From Halomonas fontilapidosi (GTDB lineage Bacteria; Pseudomonadota; Gammaproteobacteria; Pseudomonadales; Halomonadaceae): a DNA stretch of 64,000 nucleotides. Shown here in pieces: positions 27,327 through 34,958 of this stretch (positions within the stretch are counted from its first letter, which is position 1; every line of letters begins with the position of its first letter). The DNA is taken from positions 372,001 to 436,000 of the forward strand of contig NZ_JACHXQ010000001.1 in the NCBI RefSeq assembly GCF_014192285.1, in the 5' to 3' direction. The translations under genes were made by a program, and so were the position numbers. Below the pieces are notes generated by a model. That model saw nothing but the letters and a program-made list of their open reading frames with translations, did no database searches and was not told the DNA's origin.

Positions 27327-27353
27327 CTATCGGCCGTTTGCGTCGCAACTTTA
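27327..27353 (-). promoter_or_regulatory. Sigma-28 (FliA) promoter for fliD
   Basis: Minus strand: TAAA (27353-27350), 15-base spacer, GCCGATAG (27334-27327); seven of eight -10 bases match, 49 bases before the fliD start. Confidence 0.88.
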
Positions 27354-27365
27354 ACAACGCGCGAT

Positions 27366-27399
27366 AAAAAACGCCGGAGGCGTCCCTCACCCCCGGCGC
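27366..27399 (-). terminator. Terminator of the dCache chemoreceptor gene
   Basis: On the minus strand CGCCGG pairs with CCGGCG and is followed by six T residues. It lies about 75 bases past the chemoreceptor stop and just before the fliD promoter. Confidence 0.75.
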
Positions 27400-27471
27400 G
27401 CACTACCACGCCGTTACACTCCACTGCGCTAAATCTTGCGCTCGATAGCCAGCGGAGGCGCGAAGTCTGGC

Positions 27472-29352
27472 TTAGGCGGGCTGGGGCTCATCGGCCCAGC
27501 TTACGGCGCGATGGCGTGGTGCCTCGGCTTCGCCAGGCTTATCGCCCTCCCCGCTGACCGTAAAGCTGCCCACGGCCTCGGCGAGACGGTTGGCCTGCGC
27601 CTTGAGCTGCTCGGCGGCGACGGTGGACTCCTCCACCAGGGCGGCGTTCTGCTGGGTCACGCGGTCGAGATCGGCCACCGCCAGGTTGACCTGGCCGATG
27701 CCGTCGCTCTGCTCGTGCGTGGCGGCGCTGATTTCGCCGAGCACCTCGGCCACACGGTTCACGCGCTCCACCAGCGTCTGCAGGGTGTCGCCCGCCTGGC
27801 GCACCAGGACAGTGCCACCCTTCACCTTAACCTCGGAGCGGTCAATCAACTCGCGGATCTCGCGGGAGGCATCGGCGGAGCGTGTGGCCAGCTGGCGAAC
27901 CTCGCCGGCCACCACCGCGAAGCCGCGGCCTGCCTCGCCGGCGCGCGCGGCTTCCACCGAGGCGTTGAGCGCCAGCAGGTTGGTCTGGAAGGCGATGCCA
28001 TCCATCACCTTAACGATGGCAGCGATCTGGCCGGAGGCGTCGCGAATCTCCTCCATGGTGCTCACCACCTGCTGCATCTCCTCACCACTCTTGGCGGCCA
28101 CCTCGGTGGCGGATTGGGAGAGGCCGTTGGCTTCCCGGGCGGAGTCGGCGGTGTGGCCGACGGTGCTGCTGATCTGCTCGATGGAGGCGGAGGACTCCTG
28201 CAGGCTGGCGGCGGCGCTCTCGGTGCGTCGCGAGAGGTCCTGGTTGCCGTGACTGATTTCACCGGCGGCCAGGCGTACCTGCTGGCTGCTGTCGCGGATG
28301 GTGCGCATCACGCCTTCCATGCGCGCGACAAACCGATTGAAGGCGGCGGCGATCTGCGCCACTTCATCACGCCCGTCTTCCGGCAGGCGGCGAGTAAGAT
28401 CGGCATGACCGCTGGCGATATCGGCCATGGCGTCCCGCGCGGCGAGCAACCGCCGAAAGGCCAGCCGGAGCAGCACGCCCAGCAACAGGGTGGTGCCCAG
28501 CGCTACGACCAGCAGCGTCACCAGCGAGGCGTTCAGCACGCCGCGCAGCCCGGCGGTGGCGTCACCTTCGTCCAGGGCGATCACCAGCTGCCAGTCGGTG
28601 CCTGGAATGCCCTTGGCGAGCAGTCGCACCGCTTGCTCGCCGACGGCCAAGGCCTGGGGAGCATCGGCTTCCACCAGCTGCGCCAGGCGCTGCGCATTCA
28701 GCTCGGGCGACAGTGCGTCGACGTTCTTCAGGCTGAGCGCGGGGTCGGGATGGGCGATCAGTGTGCCGTCGGCCGCCGCCAGAAAGGCAAAGCTCGAGGG
28801 CGTGGGCGCAATGCCGCGCACGATATCCACGATGGTGCCGATGGCCACATCGCCGCCCACCACGCCGAGCAGCCGGCCGTCACGTTCGACCGGGGTGGCC
28901 AGGGTCACCACCAGCGCGTCGGTGGCCACGTCGACATAGGGCTGGGTGACAATCGGCTCACCGGCCTCGACGGCCTGCCGGTACCAGGACCGCTCGCGCG
29001 GGTCGAAATCGGCCGGCGCCTCGAAGCCGTTGGAGAACACGGTGTCGCCGTCGGCGGCACTGGCCAGATAGGCCATCTGGAAGTTGCCGGAGGCCGCCAA
29101 CTGGGTCAGCGCGGGAAGCGGCGTCTCGCCCGGCAAGGGGGCCGGCACGGCGTCGAGCATGGCGGCGCGAGCATCGAGCCATTCGTCGATGGCCTTGGCA
29201 TTGCCACTGGCCACGGCGGCCAGGTTGCTGGCGATCTGGGCGTCGTTATGGGACTTCACGGTGAGGTAACTGGCGGCGGTATTGAGCACCAGCGCAAGGA
29301 TAATGACCGCCACGGTGGCGATAAGCAGACGGCGTCGCAGGGAGGTGAGCAT
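27472..29352 (-). CDS. dCache-type methyl-accepting chemotaxis protein
   Basis: A 626-residue chemoreceptor: membrane helix 1 (about 8-30), a periplasmic double-Cache domain (about 35-255), helix 2 (about 262-285), HAMP and a signalling domain with tip [21 protein letters not shown]. In the Cache domain the stretch DFDPRERSWYRQAVEAGEPI, then PYVD and VVGGDVA, resembles the amino-acid-binding motif of dCache receptors (R-x-W-Y and two Asp), with Phe where the first Tyr is usual. Amino acids are therefore a reasonable ligand guess. No CheR/CheB docking pentapeptide. The start at 29352 puts helix 1 at the N-terminus. A sigma-28 promoter lies at 29426-29452 and a terminator follows the gene. Confidence 0.94.
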   Translation of the reverse strand: MLTSLRRRLLIATVAVIILALVLNTAASYLTVKSHNDAQIASNLAAVASGNAKAIDEWLDARAAMLDAVPAPLPGETPLPALTQLAASGNFQMAYLASAADGDTVFSNGFEAPADFDPRERSWYRQAVEAGEPIVTQPYVDVATDALVVTLATPVERDGRLLGVVGGDVAIGTIVDIVRGIAPTPSSFAFLAAADGTLIAHPDPALSLKNVDALSPELNAQRLAQLVEADAPQALAVGEQAVRLLAKGIPGTDWQLVIALDEGDATAGLRGVLNASLVTLLVVALGTTLLLGVLLRLAFRRLLAARDAMADIASGHADLTRRLPEDGRDEVAQIAAAFNRFVARMEGVMRTIRDSSQQVRLAAGEISHGNQDLSRRTESAAASLQESSASIEQISSTVGHTADSAREANGLSQSATEVAAKSGEEMQQVVSTMEEIRDASGQIAAIVKVMDGIAFQTNLLALNASVEAARAGEAGRGFAVVAGEVRQLATRSADASREIRELIDRSEVKVKGGTVLVRQAGDTLQTLVERVNRVAEVLGEISAATHEQSDGIGQVNLAVADLDRVTQQNAALVEESTVAAEQLKAQANRLAEAVGSFTVSGEGDKPGEAEAPRHRAVSWADEPQPA

Positions 29353-29425
29353 GGGCGCACTCGTGAGTGGAGTGTGGAAATTCGGCCGGCGCGCGGGTGC
29401 CACGCGACTTGGCCCAGGCCATCAC

Positions 29426-29452
29426 CTATCGGCGACCTGCCACACAACTTTA
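29426..29452 (-). promoter_or_regulatory. Sigma-28 (FliA) promoter for the dCache chemoreceptor
   Basis: Minus strand: TAAA (29452-29449), 15-base spacer, GCCGATAG (29433-29426); seven of eight -10 bases match, about 75 bases before the start. It sits in the very short gap after the upstream EAL gene. Confidence 0.88.
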
Positions 29453-29463
29453 ACGCCCACCTG

Positions 29464-31824
29464 CTAGCAGCGGGAGCGACTCGGCGTTTCGCCGGTGACC
29501 GCCTCCACGGCGCTTGCCACCAGGCCCTGCCACTCGCGGCGCTTCGGCCACTGCGCCAGCCAGCCCTGAAGCGCGTCTGCGGGCATGGGGCGGGCAATAC
29601 CAAACCCCTGCGCCAGGTGACAGCCCAGCCGCAACAGCTCCGTGGCATGGTCGATGCTTTCCACGCCTTCGGCGAGCAGCGCCCGGTTGAAGCGCTTGGC
29701 CATGTAGATAATGCTCTCGACGATGGCTCGGTCGCTGGTGTCCTCAAGCATGTCGCGCACAAAGCTCTTGTCGACCTTGATGAGATCCACCGGCAGCTGG
29801 CGAAGGTAGGTGAGCGAGGAGAAGCCGGTGCCGAAGTCATCGATGGCCACTTCCACGCCCATGGCCTGGCAGTGGGATATCACCTTGAGGGCGGCGGCAA
29901 TGTCCTGCATGGCAGCCGTTTCCACCACCTCGAGCTTGAGCCGCGAGGGTGACACTGCGGGCATGGTAGCGAGCAGCCCCGAGAGCTGAGTGACGAAGTC
30001 GGGCGCAAGCAGATGCGCGGGACTGATATTGACGCTCACCGGCAGCTCGTTGCCCTCCCCCTGCCAGCACGCCAGCTGTTCGAGCACCGCCTTGAGCACC
30101 CATTCCCCGAGCAGGATCTCCAGCCAGGTACCTTCGGTGAGGGGGAGAAACTCGCCCGGGCCCAACAACCCTTCCTCGGGATGTTGCCAGCGTACCAGGG
30201 CCTCGAACCCCACCACCTTGGCGGTGGCCATATCGACCTGGGGCTGGTAATGCAGGCAGAGCTCATCGCACAGGATCGCCTGCTCGATGCGGCGGCGCTG
30301 CGCCTGACAGCGCTGCACCTGCTTATCCTGCCTGGGGTTGAAGTGTGCCAGGGTGTTGCGCCCGTTCTGCTTGGCACGGTACATCGCCTGCTGGGCATGG
30401 CGCAGCAGCACATCGGCTTCGACGTCATCCATCGGGAAGCTCGCCACACCGAGGCTGGCGGTGATCGTGACCGAGCGCCCGGCCAGGTGGAAAGGCTGGC
30501 GAATCGTCTCGAGCAGCGCCTGAAAGGTCGTATCGTCGGTGACGTTGTGTCGGATCACCACGAGCTCGTCGCCGCCCATGCGCACGATAAGGTCGTCGCG
30601 GCCGAGCGAGCGATTGATGCGCTGGATGAGCGCCAGCACCAGGCGGTCGGCCAGGGCATTGCCCAACTGCTCATTGACGTTCTTGAAGTGGTCAACGTCC
30701 AGCGAACACACCGCGAGCGTGCCGTTATGGTGGCTGGCCAGGGCGAGGGCCTCTTCGAGCCGGGAGGCCAGCTGCATGCGTCGCGATGCGCCGCGATACT
30801 CGTCGATAAAGCGAGGCCGCGAAGGCGACTCGGCCTCCTGCGCCGAGGTCGGCGTTTCCGCCACGCCGTACTCGGGGTCGACCTCGACCCGATTGCGCCC
30901 ACCCCGCTTGGCGCGATAGAGCGCGCCATCGGCACGCTGAATCATGTCCCGTGCGCTATCCCCGCCCTGGAAAGCGGTCAGGCCGAAGCTGATGGTCACC
31001 CCCGGCCCGGGCATGGCGGCCCCGGCGACATCGGCACGCAGCCGCTCCGCCAGCTGGCAGGCGCCCTGCAGCGGCGTATCGGGCAGCAGCAAGGTGAACT
31101 CCTCGCCGCCCCAGCGCGCCAGCAGGTCGCGCTTGCGAAGCCGTTGCTGGATTAACTGCGTGAGCGCATGCAGGGTCGCATCCCCGATATCGTGACCGTG
31201 GTTGTCGTTGACCGCCTTGAAGTGGTCGATGTCCAGGAACATTAGCGACAGCTCGCCGCCAGTGTCACCGGCGACTCTGACCGACTTGATCAGGGCGCGA
31301 TCGAAGGTGCGACGGTTGGCGGCACCGGTCAGATGATCGCGACTGGCCTCCTGCGCCAGGGTGTGTTCGACGCGCTTGCGCTCGGCGATGTCGTGGAACA
31401 CCGAGACGTAATGGCGCACCCGGTCGTCATCGTCTTTTACCGCGGTGATCGACTGCCATACCGGATAGATCTCACCCTGCTTGTTACGATTCCAGATCTC
31501 CCCCTGCCAGTGGCCCTGGCGTAGCAACGTACCCCATAGGCGTTGATAGAAGCGCGGACCGTGCCGACCCGACTTGAACATTCTCGGTGTGTGGCCCAGC
31601 ACGTCATCAGGGGTGAACCCGGTGATGCGCGTAAACGCCTTGTTGACCCGTCGAATGCGCATCCGCTCATCGGTGATGATGGTCGCCTGACCGGTTTCGA
31701 AGGCGGCGGCCATCAGGCGCAGCTGATCGCTCTGGCTTATCGGCTGGCTAAGGTCATCCGAGGCATCGGCGTGCCATGTCGTGCCCGATGACGCGCCCTG
31801 ATGATCCGCTTGGTCCTTTCCCAT
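29464..31824 (-). CDS. PAS-GGEEF-GGDEL-EAL c-di-GMP protein with two GGDEF domains
   Basis: A 786-residue soluble protein with an unusual tandem: PAS (about 35-150), a first GGDEF domain with GGEEF at 239-243 and inhibitory site RKRD at 230-233, a second GGDEF domain with GGDEL at 417-421 and no RxxD (GRDD instead), then EAL (EAL at 541-543, with LEVVE, IDDFGTG and LLAEGVE). The first cyclase domain looks active; the second looks degenerate and may bind GTP or serve as a regulatory module for the EAL domain. It has no membrane segment. The start has a GAAGGA site. The EAL part is closely similar to that of the gene at 34959, indicating duplication. Confidence 0.94.
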   Translation of the reverse strand: MGKDQADHQGASSGTTWHADASDDLSQPISQSDQLRLMAAAFETGQATIITDERMRIRRVNKAFTRITGFTPDDVLGHTPRMFKSGRHGPRFYQRLWGTLLRQGHWQGEIWNRNKQGEIYPVWQSITAVKDDDDRVRHYVSVFHDIAERKRVEHTLAQEASRDHLTGAANRRTFDRALIKSVRVAGDTGGELSLMFLDIDHFKAVNDNHGHDIGDATLHALTQLIQQRLRKRDLLARWGGEEFTLLLPDTPLQGACQLAERLRADVAGAAMPGPGVTISFGLTAFQGGDSARDMIQRADGALYRAKRGGRNRVEVDPEYGVAETPTSAQEAESPSRPRFIDEYRGASRRMQLASRLEEALALASHHNGTLAVCSLDVDHFKNVNEQLGNALADRLVLALIQRINRSLGRDDLIVRMGGDELVVIRHNVTDDTTFQALLETIRQPFHLAGRSVTITASLGVASFPMDDVEADVLLRHAQQAMYRAKQNGRNTLAHFNPRQDKQVQRCQAQRRRIEQAILCDELCLHYQPQVDMATAKVVGFEALVRWQHPEEGLLGPGEFLPLTEGTWLEILLGEWVLKAVLEQLACWQGEGNELPVSVNISPAHLLAPDFVTQLSGLLATMPAVSPSRLKLEVVETAAMQDIAAALKVISHCQAMGVEVAIDDFGTGFSSLTYLRQLPVDLIKVDKSFVRDMLEDTSDRAIVESIIYMAKRFNRALLAEGVESIDHATELLRLGCHLAQGFGIARPMPADALQGWLAQWPKRREWQGLVASAVEAVTGETPSRSRC

Positions 31825-32206
31825 CGCCTGATTCCTTCTGACAACTGGTTGCCCGCTTGGCAGCCGCTTTCACCACGCCGCGCCCTCCACGTCAGATGAC
31901 GGCATCACCGTCGGGGCGACAAAGCATATGTATAGATATACTAATACAATGGCACATTGACGCATTGCATCAATGCAGTGGCACTCACTGTATAGTATCT
32001 GTACAAGATAATGCCGATATTAGCGGGGAAGCTATCGTTTCTCAATGCAGATGGAGAACAATATTTACCAAAAATGATACACATGCACCACTATAAAGCA
32101 CGCCGCTGCCACCTTGCCAAGACCTGCGATGCCCCCTTCACCCGCACCTCCCCTCGCTCTCGCGAGCCCCAGCAGAACATCGTCTCGGCAACCACAACAC
32201 GAGGGA
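31825..32206. other. AT-rich intergenic region between two c-di-GMP genes
   Basis: No convincing gene is seen in this 382-base gap. About 31925-32100 is strikingly AT-rich for the region and contains several short inverted repeats, including GCATTG-CAT-CAATGC near 31962. It could hold the promoter and silencer sites of the gene starting at 31824, or be a remnant of foreign DNA. A GCCGATAT at 32012-32019 has no matching -35. Confidence 0.5.
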
Positions 32207-34714
32207 TCAGGCATGTACGCGCTGGGTATCCAGGTAGTGATTGGCAAACGTTTCGGCATCCACCGGGTGGCCGGTGAGATACCCCTGGATCAGGGTGACG
32301 TGATAGCGGGAAAGCGCCGCCAGCTGGGCCTCGGTCTCGACTCCTTCGGCGACCACCCGCAGGCCGAGCTCCTTGGCCAGCCCGGTAACAGCGGCCACGA
32401 TGGCCGCGCTGCCGCGACTCTCTCCGAGCTTCTGAATGAAGCTGCGATCGATCTTGAGGGTAGTCACCGGCAGCTCCTGCAGGTAACTCAGCGAGGAGTA
32501 ACCGGTGCCGAAGTCATCGATGGCGATAAAGCAATCCAGCTCGCGCAGCGCCTGCAGGGTATGGATTGCCTGCTGGTGCTTGTCGAGCAGGAGGCTCTCG
32601 GTGAGCTCGAACCCTATCTGGCCCGGCGGCAGGCCATAGGCAGCGTAGAGTTCCTGCACCTGGGCGACCAGGTCGCTCTGCCAGAACTGCCGCGCCGACA
32701 GATTGACGGCAATGCGCGGAGGCGTAAGGCCGTCGGCCAGCCAGTCTCGTAGCTGGCCCGCCACGAGGTGCATCAGCCGCTCCCCCAGCGGCAGAATCAG
32801 CCCCGACCGCTCGGCCAAGGGGATGAAGTCGGCGGGTGAAACCTGACCAAATTGCGGATGGTGCCAGCGCAGCAAGGCCTCAGCGCCCTGCAGCTCACCG
32901 CTGTCGCGATCGAAAAGCGGTTGGTAGTGAACCGCCAGCCCCTCGCCGGTTTCCGCGGTATTGCGCAGGGCGGTCTCCAGCTCGAGTCGGCGGTGCTCCT
33001 GCTGATGCATCTCGGGACGAAACAGCCGAAAGGTGTTACGCCCTTCCTGCTTGGCGCGGTACATGGCGGCATCGGCATTTCGCACCAGGGTCTCGACTTC
33101 GGCGCCGTCGTCCGGGTAGAGACTGATCCCCAGGCTGCAGCCAACACGAAAGACCTGCCCGCCGACCTCGAAGGGAGCGCTTACCGAATCAACCAGGCGA
33201 TGCGCCACTCGCATGACCTCTTCGACCTCTTCCACCTCGTTGACCAGCACGATGAACTCATCTCCCCCCTGCCTGGCCAGGGTGTCATCCTCACGGAGAT
33301 GCGCTCGCAGCCGCTGAGAGACCTTGAGCAGCAACTCGTCACCCACCGCATGCCCCAAGGCATCGTTAACCTGCTTGAAATGGTCCAGGTCGAGGAAGAT
33401 CACCGCCAGCCGTTGCCGATGACGATGGGCATGGCGTATCGCCAATTCCAGGCGGTCCTCCAGCAGGCGCCGATTGGGCAGCCGGGTCAAAGGGTCATAG
33501 TAGGCCAGTCGTCGAACCTGCTCCTCGTTCTCGCGAATATGCGTGATATCGGTGAACAAGGCAGCGAAGTTCGTGATCTCGCCCTGTTCGTTACGGATGG
33601 CGGTGATGGTCAGCAGCTCAAGATAGAGCTGCCCGCCTTTTCGACGGTTCCAGATCTCGCCGCGCCAGTACCCATGTTCCTGCAGGGCTCGCCACATGTC
33701 GCGATAGAACTCGGCACCGTGACGTCCCGAAGAGAGCATCGCCGGCGTGCGACCCACCGCCTCTTCCAGGCTGTAGCCGGTCATGTGAATGAAGGCAGGG
33801 TTGACGAACTCGATGCGGGTCTGGGCATCGGTGATAATGATCCCCTCCAGGGAGGAATCGATCACGCGCTCTGCCAACTGTAGGTTACGGCGTGACTGGG
33901 CGAGCGCCTGGTCACGCTGTTCCAGGGCCTCGCGCAGATCTTCCAGGTAGAGGTGCTCGGCCCCCGCCAGCATATCCTGGAAGCCCAGCAGGCCGACCAC
34001 CTCTCCTTGGCTATCGAGCACGCCCAGATGACGAACCCGCTGGTCGATCAGCAGGTCACGGGCATGGATCAGGGCGTCCTCGACCCGCACGGTGAGCAGC
34101 GGCCGGCTGGCCAATTCGCCGATCGCCGTGGCACCCGGCCGACGGGCCACGAACCGCACCAGATCCCGTTCGGTCAGGATGCCGAGTGGCTGGCAGGGAG
34201 AGATCACTACGGCCGCATCACAGCCGCTGCGGCGCATGTGCTGCGCTGCCTCGTTGAGGGTCAACTCACCCTGCAGCAGCAGGGGCCGGCTGCGCATCGC
34301 GCCGCCCACCTCGCGCAAGCGCAGGTAGGGTTCCAGGCCCTGATTGAGCACCATGTCGCTCTGGGAGAGGATGCCTTGGGGAGTGCCGGCATCGTCCACG
34401 ACCAGCAAGTGACGACGCCGTTCAGTCGTAAAACGCAGGGCGGCCTCACCGACTGGGGTGGCTTGGTGGATGGTAGCAACCGGTCGGTTCATGACCCGTT
34501 CAATAGGGCACTGCACGGCCTCGGGGTCAGCAAAGTCGACGAACAGACTGTCGTGTTCCGTCCAGATGCCGACGGCTTGCCCACCTTGCATCACCAGCAT
34601 CGAGCTACAGCGCCGCTCAGCCATACGCGCGGCAGCCTCGCATAGCGGCGTTTGCGGCGTACAGGTCAGCAAGCCAGTGTGCATGATGCGTTCTACGGGA
34701 AGCTCGTGGGTCAT
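32207..34714 (-). CDS. CBS4-PAS-GGDEF-EAL c-di-GMP protein
   Basis: An 835-residue cytoplasmic protein with two CBS-domain pairs (about 5-255; for example MHTGLLTCTPQTPLCEAAAR and LLTVRVEDALIHARDLLIDQ). PAS (about 275-395), GGDEF (about 400-565; GGDEF at 483-487 with RxxD site REDD at 474-477) and EAL (about 580-825; EAL within GAEALLRW, with FELTES, IDDFGTG and VVAEGVE) follow. CBS pairs usually bind adenosine nucleotides, so energy charge may steer synthesis or breakdown of c-di-GMP. The ATG at 34714 with GAGG is preferred over an in-frame TTG five codons upstream. It lies between two paralogous PAS-GGDEF-EAL genes on the same strand. Confidence 0.93.
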   Translation of the reverse strand: MTHELPVERIMHTGLLTCTPQTPLCEAAARMAERRCSSMLVMQGGQAVGIWTEHDSLFVDFADPEAVQCPIERVMNRPVATIHQATPVGEAALRFTTERRRHLLVVDDAGTPQGILSQSDMVLNQGLEPYLRLREVGGAMRSRPLLLQGELTLNEAAQHMRRSGCDAAVVISPCQPLGILTERDLVRFVARRPGATAIGELASRPLLTVRVEDALIHARDLLIDQRVRHLGVLDSQGEVVGLLGFQDMLAGAEHLYLEDLREALEQRDQALAQSRRNLQLAERVIDSSLEGIIITDAQTRIEFVNPAFIHMTGYSLEEAVGRTPAMLSSGRHGAEFYRDMWRALQEHGYWRGEIWNRRKGGQLYLELLTITAIRNEQGEITNFAALFTDITHIRENEEQVRRLAYYDPLTRLPNRRLLEDRLELAIRHAHRHRQRLAVIFLDLDHFKQVNDALGHAVGDELLLKVSQRLRAHLREDDTLARQGGDEFIVLVNEVEEVEEVMRVAHRLVDSVSAPFEVGGQVFRVGCSLGISLYPDDGAEVETLVRNADAAMYRAKQEGRNTFRLFRPEMHQQEHRRLELETALRNTAETGEGLAVHYQPLFDRDSGELQGAEALLRWHHPQFGQVSPADFIPLAERSGLILPLGERLMHLVAGQLRDWLADGLTPPRIAVNLSARQFWQSDLVAQVQELYAAYGLPPGQIGFELTESLLLDKHQQAIHTLQALRELDCFIAIDDFGTGYSSLSYLQELPVTTLKIDRSFIQKLGESRGSAAIVAAVTGLAKELGLRVVAEGVETEAQLAALSRYHVTLIQGYLTGHPVDAETFANHYLDTQRVHA

Positions 34715-34958
34715 GGTGCCTCGTGCCAATGGATTGACTTGATCAATATCAAGGAAAAACGAAGTACGTTACGCGGACAGACCACGCAAGGAAACGCCGA
34801 AGAGAACCCGTTTCTTGACGCTGATCAATGACGGGATGATTCTTGGCGCACGAATTACCCTGGCACTCATAACAGCGGCTGACGACGACCGTTTGATGGA
34901 GCGCGCCACCGCCACCCTACCCCCTGGTCGGGGCCGAAAGCGGCACTCCCAGCCACCG

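Noticed and set aside
27436-29952. An 838-codon open frame on the plus strand
   Set aside because: It lies antisense to the dCache chemoreceptor and the end of the EAL gene, is rich in His, Gly and Gln as GC-rich antisense frames are, and matches no family.
32012-32019. GCCGATAT as a sigma-28 -10
   Set aside because: No TAAA or TCAA 15 bases upstream, and no gene follows on that strand.
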